From contig CM022671.1 in NCBI GenBank assembly GCA_012295275.1, positions 30,078,750 to 30,118,749 on the forward strand: a stretch of DNA of 40,000 nucleotides, in the 5' to 3' direction. Position 1 is the stretch's first letter. Each line of letters starts with the position of its first letter. The stretch comes from Chrysomallon squamiferum. Lineage: Eukaryota > Mollusca > Gastropoda > Neomphalida > Peltospiridae. Both the position numbers and the translations under genes were made by a program. Positions 1 through 11,410 of the stretch are shown here, piece by piece. A model generated the notes under the pieces. It worked only from the letters and a program-made list of their open reading frames with translations. It was not told where the DNA came from and made no database searches.

Positions 1-379
1 TGTCAACGTGAGCATTCGCTTCTTTTTATCCTTCTGGATTTTTTTTTTTTTTTTTTTTTTTATTGATGTATGCACGTTCATAATTACTTCTAGATCTGAC
101 ATCGCTAGGCCAGTAATTTTGGTCGCAGTCATAAAAATAAAAAAATAAAATAAAAAATCGGAACTGCGGAATCTCTTGGAAACAAGCATGGCATTACTTG
201 GCAAGAAAAAGAATGTGTAGAGTGTGCACACTGATTTATTGGACTTGATAATGTCTGGCAAATTTTCGCCCACACAAGGTGCTTGAGAAATTGTAAATAA
301 CAGACTGAGCCGAAGGCTTAAAAGATTTCTTTTATACCCTTCTGCTTCTTCATTTTTTTTTTATAATCCCCCCTCCCCT
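1..379. other. Intergenic AT-rich DNA
   Basis: Contains a T-run at 40-61, an A-rich (AAAAT) stretch at 134-156 and a C-rich patch at 368-379. I see no gene. Confidence 0.7.
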
Positions 380-850
380 TTGAATGAAAAGTCTTTGATG
401 AGTGCTTTAACGAGAGCAGCAGAAAACCAGACGGAAAGCACTCTGTTTCAACTAGCTACTCTTTTAATGACTTTATTAGTTCCAAAATGGCTGCGTCGAT
501 CGGTAGCGTGTTTGGAACTTGAAGGAAATCTTGCCACCAGATGGCGATGTTTTCCAATGCTCGAAAGAACGAGTGGCCGACTTGGCTGGTAATGGAAAAC
601 ATTCTTCAGCAGCAGTTAGACACAAACGAGAGTGTGAGATGCCCGTTTGGCAGATGATCGGCTTTTAGCGGGACTGAAAGAGAGAGTTTTGTAAGAAGAC
701 CAAACAAACGTTTAGAGCCAGGATGAAAGTTACGATTCCTGACTTCTAAACACGTCTGCAAACACCGCGGAGCGTCACGTGTTTTGCAGGTTTGAGGTGA
801 ACGTGACGTTGTTAACAAGGGCGGGTACAACACTCTACGTTTCTTCATTA
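380..850. other. Non-repetitive GC-richer island, far upstream
   Basis: Unlike its surroundings this block has normal sequence complexity. Short open frames on both strands (380-592 on +, 606-848 on -) show no domain. It carries the CTCF/YY1-like pair described separately and a CACGTG near 776. A distal regulatory or boundary element is possible. Confidence 0.5.
484..546 (+). promoter_or_regulatory. CTCF-like core next to YY1-like motif
   Basis: CCACCAGATGGCGAT at 534-548 fits 14 of 15 positions of the CTCF core CCASYAGRKGGCRSY. AAAATGGCTGC at 484-494 resembles YY1 sites. The match is read directly; occupancy is inference. Confidence 0.45.
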
Positions 851-966
851 ATTTCAGTGATGTACTTGATTGTGTATGTTTTTATATATATATGGTGAAA
901 TGATGAAAGTGATGAAATGGTGTCTTGGTTGGGTTCTTTTTGGTGTGGTTATTTTTCGCAAATCTA

Positions 967-1002
<36 letters not shown>

Positions 1003-1019
1003 TTTACTTACTTACTTAC

Positions 1020-1050
<31 letters not shown>

Positions 1051-1141
1051 TTTTATTATATTTTTTATTTATTTAAATTTTCTATTATTATTTTATTTCA
1101 TTTCATTCATTCATTCATTCAAAGATCAGAATCAAGACTAA
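851..1141. repeat. (TTAC)n / (TTAT)n microsatellite
   Basis: Tetranucleotide tract about 967-1055 shifting from TTAC to TTAT, then an AT-rich tail with (CATT)n near 1104-1120. The overlapping open frames are translations of this repeat. Confidence 0.95.
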
Positions 1142-2400
1142 GATAATTCCTAAGTGCATAGATCAAAATAATTGTCCAGTGTTGTTCAAATCGCAACCTG
1201 GGTTACGAATTATCCTAACGCGTCAGTGAAATTAATTCTGAAATGTGTTACTTGGCAGTTCTGGTATTTGTTTAACATCGACGTTTTTCCGGTAGATCAA
1301 AGCTAGACATTCCGTGAGTCATAGTGTCCATTAGATATTTTTGTACATTAGTTAGTTTCAGTGGGACAGATACTCATGTTTGTCCATAAGTATCTTGGTA
1401 CCTGTAAGGTATACGCCTTTTGTCATGAAGGCAAATTAGGCAGTATTGTACGTTACTCGTTATGGATAATAATGAGGTGTATTAGTTCCAGTGGTACATT
1501 AGCTATGACGCTGCAGTATTCATGTCATTCTTATTGCTTTCTAGAGGGCGATACATAATATGTAACCGTCTTTCAGAAAAATCAGTTATATGGCTGAGTC
1601 TTTTTAAAGCGGTGGTTATGAGCATTTCTGAATGGTGAAATCCTGGATGTTTGCTGATACCAAATACGAAAGGATACGATTAATTGTCATTTTTTAAAAA
1701 CACCAACAAGAAAAGGCATTTACTGAAGTCTAAATACTGGTATGTTGTTAATGTAATGTTCAGTTATCTTAACTTATTTATGCATTTTGCTGGATCTGGC
1801 GACTTAAGACTGGTTTTGTTGCTGAGTGTCACATTTTGTACTTGACGAAACGTTCATATAATTTACACCTAACCGTTTTCCCATTAACTGTGACACAAGT
1901 TCGTTAACCACAAACTACTGATACGCAAAAACTGTTAAATTCATCACACTTTGGGGTTCTTTTATGCAATAAATGTTATTTCCAAATCATAAAACTGTCA
2001 TAAAATTTACTGTCCACTTTCTTCCCTTATTCATTTTGAAAACGTGCAAATATTTGAATTTTTTTCTCTAACGAAAAGCTTCTCTCTGCTGTCTTCTTTA
2101 TTTCCACTGTTATCTACACGGCTACTTATTCGTCCATCCATCACTTTATTTTTATTTGCTGGCACGCGCCCTCGATGTTCCCATTCATCACGGAGGTATT
2201 TGTACTGCCAGCTCTAAATGCTCCGACTCAAGTTGTCGGCCAGATTGTATCATGCACTCCATTATTCTGCCAGTTTAGAAAGTAAAACATGTTGATGTCC
2301 TGTTCCAACACACGAGCTGCACGAGAAAACAAGTGTACACAATGATTACCGCTTGTCCTGCTGAACTTAACGACATATTTATTACGGAAGGTAACCGTGC
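1142..2400. other. Non-coding unique AT-rich DNA
   Basis: Moderately complex sequence with no gene. It includes an AP-1-like TGAGTCA (about 1314-1320) and a TCF-like AGATCAAAG (1294-1302). Short motifs such as these are expected by chance. Confidence 0.6.
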
Positions 2401-2515
2401 CGATTTTTTTTTTTTTTTTTTTTTCTTTCTTAATTTCATCTTTAATTTTAATATGAGCAGTAATACGTTAAAAAAAAAAAAAAAAAAGTAAAAAAAAAAA
2501 TGTTTCTTCTGTCCT
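2401..2515. repeat. Poly(T) and poly(A) runs
   Basis: A T-run of about 20 at 2405-2424 is followed by A-runs at 2470-2487 and 2491-2500, an inverted homopolymer arrangement directly before the tandem array. Confidence 0.9.
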
Positions 2516-2519
2516 TTTC

Positions 2520-2760
2520 AAAACAGAAGTTTCTCGATGTAGCCCCTTTAATGATTTATTTAGAATGACGTAGCTAGTTATTTTATTTTTAAACTGTAAT
2601 GCGTAAAAAGACAAAAGTCCCTGCTGTCTTTTGTAAACCGAATTTTTCTCGACGTTGTCTCTTTAATGATTTATTTGGAGTAATGATGGTAGTTATTTTT
2701 GTACTATATGAACTCTAATGAGTAAAAAAAAATAATAATAATAAAAAATAAAAAATTATA

Positions 2761-2805
<45 letters not shown>

Positions 2806-3480
2806 AATAAATAAATAAATATAAAAAAATTAAAAAGTCTGTTGTCGTTTTGTAGGCAGAATTTTCTCGCTGTACCCCCTTTAATAATTCATTTACAATA
2901 ATGTAGCAAGTTATTTTATTTTCCTCCGAATATGAACTGTAAAAAATTTTTTTTTAAAAACTTTAGCCCCTTTAATATTTGTTTTTGTTTTGATTTGTTT
3001 GTTTTTTTCTATTTTTCTGAGTATAAACTGGAATATTTAACAAGAATGTTTTTTTTTTTTTTTTTTTCCGATATAGCCCCTTTATTAATTAGTAAACTAG
3101 TTTCTTTTATCTTTTTTTTTTTTTTTTTTCTTTTTTTCACCTCGAATATAGACTGGAATACACAAGACTGGAAAAGAATTTCTGTTCTTTTATGAATAGA
3201 ATTTTCTCGATATATCATTTTTTTCAGAGTATAAACTGCAATATATAACGGAAGAAAGTAATATCTGACATTCGTTTTGTAAACAGAATTTTCTCGATGA
3301 AGGTCATTTAATAATTTATAGAACATAATGTAAATTAGTTATTTTAATTTTCCTTGAAAATAAATCAGGATGTATGACAGAAAAACAAAACAGAATTTTC
3401 TCGATGTTGCCCCTTTAACGATTTATTTACAGTATTGTAGTCAGTTGTTTTATTTTTTGTTGAGTGTAAACCGGAATTAT
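2520..3480. repeat. Decayed tandem array, unit about 90-130 bp, about 8 copies
   Basis: A recognisable block, CAGAATTTTCTCGATG followed by GCCCCTTTAATGATTTATTT, recurs near 2524, 2640, 2856, 2958, 3067, 3197, 3286 and 3391. Each is followed by a variant of GTAGTTAGTTATTTTATTTT and GAATATAAACTG. An (AAT)n/(AAAT)n microsatellite (about 2735-2825) has expanded inside one copy, and poly(T) runs inside two others. Copies have diverged by many substitutions, so the array is old. No reading frame is kept. Confidence 0.88.
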
Positions 3481-3540
3481 GTAACAAAATAAAATAAAGA
3501 CTTTCTGCCCTGTTGTAAACGAAGTAGTTCCTTTGTAGCA

Positions 3541-3645
3541 TAATTCAGTTGAATGTGATGGGTTCTTTTAATTAAAATAATTCAAAAGTATCTGGATATA
3601 TTTCTTTAATTAACAAATAAAATGCATAGTAGATAGATATTTCTT

Positions 3646-3680
<35 letters not shown>

Positions 3681-4429
3681 TCTGGAAAGGTTAATTATAT
3701 TATTCAAAATATTCAAGATAGTGTTTTTTTTTTATTATTGTGGTTGTTGTGGTTGTTTTTCTTGTTGTTGTTATTATTATTATTATATGAATCATATCAG
3801 GCTTATTATTTATTTTCATATTCTGTTATGAGATAATTGCTAAATATTTAAATTTCAGGAATTCTAAATGCAATATAAATGCAAAAATGCATAGATACTC
3901 AGATACATATAAATACTGACAGACAGAACGATATAGAGACAGACAGACAGAGAGAAAGACAGATAAAAACACAATCACACACATATACTACAGTCGCATA
4001 AACATACAGACAGGTACAAAATAATTTATCATTATTCTAACAGATACCATCTTCTGCACATTACGTTTGATAAAATCCAGGTATATACTGTAATAGTTAC
4101 TACTGTTTGTTTGTGTTAGTTACTCTTGTTTGTTTGAGTTAGTTACTCTTGTTTTTCTGTTTCACGGAAGCGAATCAGAACGAGGTTTAGAATAATCTCG
4201 AAACAGATCACAAAGTAATCGAACGTGTCCTGGTTACTGTAGCAAAATATCTATTCAGACACAGTCGCTGTAAACTTAATGTCAAAAATCTTCCATCTTT
4301 TTTGTTGTCGTTCATTGAGCAGAAATACATATACTGTAAAAGAAATAATAATTATATCTATAATTCAAGATAAAGTAATTATATAATCTAAGGAAAGATT
4401 ATGTTTACTATAATAAGGTTTTATTTGAA

Positions 4430-4430
<1 letters not shown>
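3541..4430. other. Intergenic AT-rich DNA with small repeats
   Basis: Holds a poly(T) run (about 3651-3679), an ACAGACAG-type stretch (3910-4015) and an exact-length 23-bp direct duplication with one mismatch at 4105-4127 and 4128-4150. No gene. Confidence 0.7.
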
Positions 4431-4474
<44 letters not shown>

Positions 4475-4655
4475 TGTCTGTGTTCATTTAATAAAATATT
4501 TAAACTATTGATTATCTCTTTAGAAAACAGAAATATATAAGTAAATAATGTATCTCTTCATGTTATAATATTGTAACTAAAATTATATCCAAATATATAA
4601 GAATCGTCAACAAATGAATTTATATAAACTTTTATATAAACTTATATATGTCCTG

Positions 4656-4752
<97 letters not shown>

Positions 4753-4760
4753 GTCTGTGT
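4431..4760. repeat. (AAT)n and 91-bp (CT)n microsatellites
   Basis: (AAT)n at 4430-4472 and pure (TC)n at 4658-4748, running into GTCT/GT repeats. AT-rich unique DNA lies between. Confidence 0.97.
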
Positions 4761-5755
4761 GTGTTTTATGTGTGAATGACAGTCTGTCAGTACCTTTATC
4801 ACTGATCTATTAATGTGTGAAACATCATTTTAGTTAGGCGTGGACGTAACTATTTTTACTCTGTGTGTGGCATCATTTAAAACAGATCAATTCGATGGTA
4901 GAAGAAATGAAAATTACTGAATATTTTGATTATTACATGTATAACAATATTCAGTAAAACATTCTTGTTACGAAAACGAACTGGAAACTTTGAGAAGTTG
5001 TAAACTTACAAATGGGAAAGAAATAATCGTCTTAAGAAAATAGTTGTTCAGATTTTTCTTTTTTGCATCTGAAGTTGATATTACTGTACGTGTACAAAGT
5101 GGCAAGTACAGCTAAAAATATGTGGGTTAGGGTCAGGTCAGTTTATCACACAAGGACATCAGTATCAACTTTTGTGTTTATTCAATGTATTCAGTACTTG
5201 AACTGTCACTACGCACGAAAATAGGTGAATTACGGAAACAGATGTCATCCGATTTTATCACAGTCGGCTGACACGTTGCTGTGTCCACACTGACCACAGC
5301 CACACCTCGATTTTTGTGTTTGTTTCTTAACGCAGGACACACGGGTCATCACTGTTCGCTGGACATCCGTCATGTGATCCTATTTCATCGCCAATTTCAC
5401 CTTCAGAATACGGGTATCACTCAAACATTGGCACGAGCGATTTCCTCAGACAGACTGGCCCGCGGGCGACAGGACCATCAGCGCATGCTCAGAATGTCCA
5501 TCAGTGCAAACAGTGGCGATTATCTCGTTCTAAATCAATTACCAGTGCTAACAATACTGTTTATTGATCTTTTTTATTTTTATTATTTTTGTTATTATTG
5601 TTATTATTTTTTAAATTTAATTTGGTAAAATTTAAGTAATTTAAAAATGAGAAAATCATAATTTGAAAAAATATTTTATAACTATATACATATATATACA
5701 TGTTTTTGTCCGTTTCTATCGCTCTCGTTCTTTATTTATATTATCTGTCTTCTTG

Positions 5756-5756
<1 letters not shown>
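4761..5756. other. Intergenic unique DNA, GC-richer at 5260-5530
   Basis: No gene recognised. The open frame at 5281-5628 starts with GTG, has no known motif and ends in a microsatellite-like tail, so I do not call it. The 15-base string TATGTGGGTTAGGGT at 5119-5133 recurs in the MITE-like element at 34807. Confidence 0.6.

Positions 5757-5837
<81 letters not shown>
5757..5837. repeat. (CT)n microsatellite, 81 bp
   Basis: Uninterrupted CT dinucleotides, a polypyrimidine tract on the + strand. Confidence 0.98.
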
Positions 5838-5839
<2 letters not shown>

Positions 5840-6202
5840 GGTCTATAAAATAATAATAATAATATTATTGCCATTTCAAACTCACACTCCCCCTTTCTGA
5901 ATCTCTAATCTCATTTTCTCATTAAAAACTAACGGGACTGTAACAATAGTATATTAAATCAGTTTCCATTTGCGTAAATACAATTTACATTACAAATGAA
6001 GCATGTTGCTGACACTGAATGGGTCCAGGCAACGAAAACACGGTGGAAAAATATTTTGTTTTGGAGACAAACAGTTTATATAATTTTCTCTTCCTTTTCT
6101 GTTTTCGTTTTCCGCTTTCTGCTTTTCTTGCGCCGATCCTAAAATAAGAAAAATTAAATTGTGAGACACTGGACATTCTTATTTATTCTGTTTGTTTTTG
6201 TC

Positions 6203-6251
<49 letters not shown>

Positions 6252-6529
6252 TATTATTATTTTATAATTTAATAAGTTATTTTATAATTAATTTATTATT
6301 ATTTTTTTTTTTTTTTTGTTCTTTTGTTTGTTTTGCTTATTAATTTATTTATTGTTTTCCCTGTTGTCGTTGTCATTATCATTATTATTACTTACTTACT
6401 TCTTTTTGTATGGGATAATGGTTACTGAGGATAAAACATTGTTTAAAAACACATGCAAAAAAATACTTTTGGTTTTCAAAAATACATATATTAAAATAAA
6501 TATTCTCCAAGTTGGCTAATATCTTTAGT
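5838..6529. repeat. Intergenic DNA with (TTA)n
   Basis: (TTA)n at about 6206-6260, a T-run at 6303-6317 and (TTAC)n around 6380-6400, with AT-rich unique flanks. No gene. Confidence 0.85.
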
Positions 6530-7230
6530 AATTTGTTTATCAGAATATAGCTAAATCACACAAAGTGTACTCATTGCCAGTGTGTATAATTATCGAGATA
6601 TATTTTTAAAATAATTTTTGAATATTTTCATAATTCTGGCCTGGCCTCTTGAATTCAAATATTCAAAAAATGCATAATCTTTAATACATTTTGATGAGTA
6701 TGTAAACAGTCAGAATATTCTGGATACAATAGTTTATTTACTAGAACGTGACCAGTTCCAGTAGAGATCCTTTAATTCAAATCTTCAAAATTCTTTTAGA
6801 AGAAATTCTTTTTATTATTTCATTATTTATCAGAATCAACTAATTATACGAAGACTGCTATAATTTAGATTTCAAATTGTTTTTCACAAGTCATCAAGTT
6901 CTAAAAGGTTCTCTCTAAATAAAATCTTCAAACTGTTCTTTAATATTTCATTTATCTCAATGTTAGAAGACTACATTAATTTAATTTTCTGTTTTTGAAA
7001 ACGTATTAAATTATATATAGTACAACATCTTTAAATAAAATCTTCAAATGATTTTTTTTTTCTTTTTTGTTTTATTAAGCATTATCTTAACCGTTTGTTT
7101 ATCAGAAAGTGACTAATACTGATAAAACTCTTTTAATTTAAATCTTCAAATTATGCTATAAGAAGTAGCTTTAATATTCCATTTATCAGAATAATTGAAC
7201 ATACGAAAGAAGACGCCTTTAATTCGAAAC
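6530..7230. repeat. Decayed tandem array, unit about 105-140 bp, 5-6 copies
   Basis: The marker AAATCTTCAAA recurs near 6778, 6922, 7038 and 7140 (a variant at about 6657). A second marker, TTTATCAGAAT, alternates with it near 6535, 6825, 6950, 7096 and 7182. Their constant order and spacing shows a tandem unit. Strong divergence indicates age. It is a different family from the array at 2520. Confidence 0.75.
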
Positions 7231-8540
7231 TACACGACGTCTGAGAAACTGTTATCTTACTTCGCGAAGCCTCATTTGCCCATTGTTCGACTTAAACCGT
7301 CATAAATTGAGTTTTCAGACGATGCGCTTACCAGACAAATATTGTGGTTACATTTACACCGTGTTTTCACTTCACACAAACCAACCGAGCATGTCACTGC
7401 AGCTTTTTTTTTCCATATAAAACCATTCGAACCGAATAGCGTTCCAACATTAACAGGACAATCAAACACGAATTTTGGTCTGAGATTTTTTTTTTTTTTT
7501 TTTTCTCTCACTTTCTCCAAAAAATAAAAATAAAAAAATAAGAAAATAAAAAAGAACGTGGCCTATCCCAATAAGTGAGGAAAACTGCTAATATCATTCG
7601 TGAAATAATTTAACGCTCCAACGCAAACACTTTCGTCCATTGATGTTCTTTTTGCGTGAACGGACGGCTTTGTGTTCGCAGTGGGCAAACAAAGAAAATA
7701 ATTTCGCCCGTATCCAAACACAAGCAGCAAAGGGCGTATTACGACCAAGTCAAACTCTTTAAGATTTCTTTTCGTGGTGTATTCAGACACGGCGAGAAAG
7801 CTAAGACGAAAAAAGAGAAAAAAAGATATATAGAAGCTGTTGATCTGACATCAAACAAGACAAAATCCAATACAAGTTTATAAACGTCTTTTGGCTACAA
7901 GGAGTAGCTCTTTCATTTTTTTCTCTCTCTCTCTTTAATGGGATTACAACTATATATATATATTTGGAAATGAATTAATATGTATGTGTAGTTCATTGAG
8001 CGTCTGCTACGAAATGTATTTTGTGTTGAATGTACATTTAGAAAAGGGTTAGAGATTCTAAATGTATGATTGTAACATAATTTAGTGAAATCCACATTCG
8101 ACCTGGGATTGTGGACGTTTTTAGAAAGTGAGATAAATAACATTATATTTTCGTAAAAACTATTAAAATTTAAAATTAAAGTAGCCACTCGGAATATTTT
8201 ATTTATACCGAAATCTCTTTATTAATTTATCAGATTTATATATATTTTTTTAGTTTTGTTTAGCTGGGATTTTTCTTTTTCATCGTTTTATTTATTTATT
8301 TTTTTAATTTCTAAACAAATTTTATATATTTTTTTTTTTATAGAAATGTAATAATAAATTTTACTGAAATCAACATTTATTAATGAATTAGCGACTCTAA
8401 ACATACGATAACGCTGAAATCTTATTTGTAAATGTTTAATATGATAATATAAATCAGTATTATATATTTTTCAGTAAAACCTACATTATTACATTTAATT
8501 AAATCATTTGAATACATCCATAAAAAACAAACATTGTGAT
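7231..8540. other. Intergenic DNA, partly non-repetitive
   Basis: 7231-7470 and 7560-7900 have near-normal complexity; T-run at 7487-7504 and a short (CT)n at 7922-7935. Open frames on both strands at 7563-7883 show no domain. No gene called. Confidence 0.6.
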
Positions 8541-8634
8541 ATTTTTAATCTAACTAAAAATACATTTGCGTAAACAAAAATAAAAATAAATAATATTAAT
8601 ATTAATATTAATAATATAATAAAAATAAAAATAA

Positions 8635-8669
<35 letters not shown>

Positions 8670-8900
8670 TAATAAAAATAATAATAAAAATAATAATAAT
8701 AATAAGAAGAAGAAGAAGAAGAAGAAGAGAACCAATGATGACAAAATAATTTAACTAAAATAAAATTAAAAATAAATTAAATTAAATTTAAAAAAAAATA
8801 AAATAAAAAAAATATAAATAAAATAAAAATAACAAATTATTTATTGAAAATAAAACAAACAATTATTTTTACATTTGAAATAAAGAATTAATTTTTATTT
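8541..8900. repeat. (AAT)n / (AAG)n / A-rich simple DNA
   Basis: Imperfect AAT repeats at about 8590-8705 pass into (AAG)n at 8704-8728 and then AAATA-type low-complexity DNA. Confidence 0.93.
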
Positions 8901-9403
<503 letters not shown>

Positions 9404-9485
9404 TAAATAATTAACAAATATTGTACATAACAAAAAAAAAATTCATATAACTGTATTAAAGACCATAATATTATAAACAACACCA

Positions 9486-9518
<33 letters not shown>

Positions 9519-9519
9519 T

Positions 9520-10229
9520 AAAATACATTAAGACGTCGACAAACGCCCATTAATTTTCATTCTGGAAACCTGTGACAAGTTTTTCATCAGATAATAACAC
9601 TAACCGCTGATTAAGTCTCTGAAATGAACCGTACGCTTGTACAAAACAAAAACCTACAAACTATCAATATCTGTTCAGCAGATATCCTCTTTATAAACCC
9701 ACTCACCGCAGTAATTCACAAATTAGCGATCGTTTAAACCGAATTCGATACATCAGAAGTTGACCGTGAATGGAATAATGAATATGAAAATCGCGTGCCG
9801 CACTCTATATCGATATTCGATACATCAAGATCGATATTCGATACATCGGGAGTCGAAAGAACCGTTATGAAACGGTTAAATATGACAACTGCGCGTGATA
9901 TGCCCATTGATGGAGTGATATTCCCACTGACACAGTAACGTTGATAATAAATGATACTGCGATAATTCCGCCAGATATTGGAATGTGGATACTAATATTG
10001 CGATTTACGTGCCGATGTTGGTTATAGGCTAAATGCATGAGTTTTCGGATTACCTGCTGCATTGTTTACTTCTTTATCAAACTAATAAAATGTGAAGTTA
10101 CGAGTTAAGTAGCCGTAACAGAACAGTTTAAGGAGATAACGTTCTTGAAGTTAATCATGTCCGCGACAGAATTCTGTAATGACGTCAGAGTTTATGACAT
10201 GATAATTATCTGTTTCAGTTTTTATTCAT
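9520..10229. promoter_or_regulatory. Non-repetitive upstream region, possible proximal enhancer
   Basis: About 0.7 kb of normal-complexity DNA ending 1.1 kb before the Wnt7 start. ATTCGATACATC occurs three times (9743-9754, 9815-9826, 9836-9847), the last two as a 17-base repeat, with palindromic TATCGATA at 9808-9815. A perfect CRE palindrome TGACGTCA lies at 10180-10187. Function is inferred from position and motif clustering only. Confidence 0.4.
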
Positions 10230-10309
10230 TCATTTATTTATTTTATTTATTTATTTATATTAATTGAATTATGTCACGATTAATATAACTATAAGAGAAG
10301 AACTATAAA

Positions 10310-10365
<56 letters not shown>

Positions 10366-10846
10366 TACTACTACTGTTACTGTCACTATTATTTGTACTA
10401 GTATTATTATTGTTGTTATTTATTATTATTATTATTAATATTTCATTATTATTATTATTATTATTATTATACATGCTAGTAATGTTATTATTATGTTTAT
10501 TATTGTTCTTCTTTTTCTGAATCTTCATCATCAACGTTATCATTATCGTAGTAATAGTAATAGTGGTAGTAATAATAGCGTTATTCATAATGTTGTGCTG
10601 ATGATTATATTTTTGTATTCTTCTTCTTCTTCTTCATCTTATTCTTCTTATTCTTCGTATTATTATTATTATTACTGTCAACACCATCATCATCATCATC
10701 ATCATCAGTATTATTAGCTTTATTATTATCACTAAAATATTTCTATAGATCAGTCTCTGAAAATGAAAAATAAATAAATAAATAAATAAATAAAGAAAGA
10801 AAGAAAGAAAGAAAGAAAACATATGAATAAACGTAATTCAGATATC
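10230..10846. repeat. (ATT)n, (TTC)n, (ATC)n, (AAAT)n, (AAAG)n cluster
   Basis: (ATT)n 10310-10363, imperfect ATT to 10480, (TTC)n 10619-10640, (ATC)n 10684-10710, (AAAT)n 10771-10795, (AAAG)n 10793-10818. Four long open frames here encode only homopolymeric Asn, Ser, Tyr or Ile tracts. Confidence 0.96.
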
Positions 10847-11008
10847 TTTTTTTTTTTTTTTTTTTTTTTTTTTCACCTAACCATCACCTTCCGATCTCAC
10901 TCCTCCGTAAAACTGACTGGAAACCTAACTAATTACTAACGATGTGTTTCTCGTGGAGTTTGTCAAGATACTATCGTAGTTACACGGTTTTGTTGTAATG
11001 TATGAGAG

Positions 11009-11035
<27 letters not shown>
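10847..11035. repeat. T27 and A27 runs bracketing 135 bp before the promoter
   Basis: T-run 10847-10873 and A-run 11009-11035 are both about 27 bp. The 135 bp between are non-repetitive. Rigid poly(dA:dT) is known to exclude nucleosomes, so this pair may help keep the promoter open. Confidence 0.9.
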
Positions 11036-11039
<4 letters not shown>

Positions 11040-11040
11040 C

Positions 11041-11327
11041 AATGAGACCCGCGAAAGATGGGCGGAGTCTGGCGGAAAGCGGCGATTTCTCAACCAATGG
11101 AACGGTCGCCGAAAAACGAAGGTAAAAACACACGCGGTTTGTGGCCCGCGGTGTGGACCAATGAGCGCGCGGCGCTGTCACACGGGAGAAGGTTATTTTG
11201 TGTTAGCCAGGTGTGATACGGACTAGCTTACGCGGAGTATACCACGCGAAATAGATGGCGGATAAAGAAATAAGCTGGCTCTCTTAACTGATATTCCATT
11301 TCGCCATCCAGAAAACAATGTCGCCAG
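11041..11327 (+). promoter_or_regulatory. Wnt7: CpG-rich TATA-less promoter / 5'UTR of Wnt7
   Basis: I count about 25 CpGs between 11048 and 11262, in a flank otherwise almost free of them. It holds a GC box GGGCGG (11060-11065), two CCAAT boxes on the + strand (11094-11098 and 11158-11162) and a YY1-like AGATGGCGG (11254-11262). I see no TATA box at a sensible distance. It lies directly upstream of exon 1, so core promoter and 5'UTR is the natural reading. The transcription start is not identifiable; it probably falls between the CCAAT boxes and about 11250. Confidence 0.75.
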
Positions 11328-11347
11328 ATGCAAAGCATGGGCGTTAG
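11318..11347 (+). other. Short upstream ORF overlapping the Wnt7 start codons
   Basis: The ATG at 11318 (A at -3) opens a 9-codon frame that stops at TAG 11345-11347. It is in a different frame from Wnt7 and overlaps the ATGs at 11328 and 11337, ending 16 bases before the ATG at 11364. A second small frame, ATG 11255 to TAA 11285-11287, is also entirely upstream. Both would reduce translation of the main frame if the mRNA starts upstream of them. The frames are read directly; any function is inference. Confidence 0.45.
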
Positions 11348-11410
11348 CAGACATACTAAGTTCATGCTTGGCATTGTGTATCTCTCCTATTGTGTGTACG
11401 GGAATTTTCT
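11328..11410 (+). CDS. Wnt7: Wnt7 exon 1 (signal peptide, start codon)
   Basis: Encodes residues 1-27 plus two bases of codon 28. Residues 8-11 (RHTK) form a basic n-region and 12-30 (FMLGIVYLSYCVYGNFLAL) a hydrophobic core, so this is the secretory signal peptide of the ligand. The segment LGIVYL resembles human WNT7A LGMVYL at the same place. The frame is closed upstream by TGA at 11289-11291, so the start must be one of three in-frame ATGs: 11328, 11337 or 11364. 11328 is the first; 11337 has the better context (A at -3, G at +4) and may be the main start. The donor CT|GTAAGTAT at 11411 is near consensus and leaves phase 2, exactly what exon 2 needs, giving [10 protein letters not shown], as in WNT7[10 protein letters not shown]. 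It sits just downstream of a CpG-rich promoter. The join is inferred; no transcript was seen. Confidence 0.85.

Noticed and set aside
5124-5133. GGTTAGGGT as telomeric repeat
   Set aside because: Only a single TTAGGG unit, not an array.
5281-5628. 115-residue frame in GC-richer DNA
   Set aside because: GTG start, no recognised motif, ends in ATT-type repeat, no convincing splice signals.
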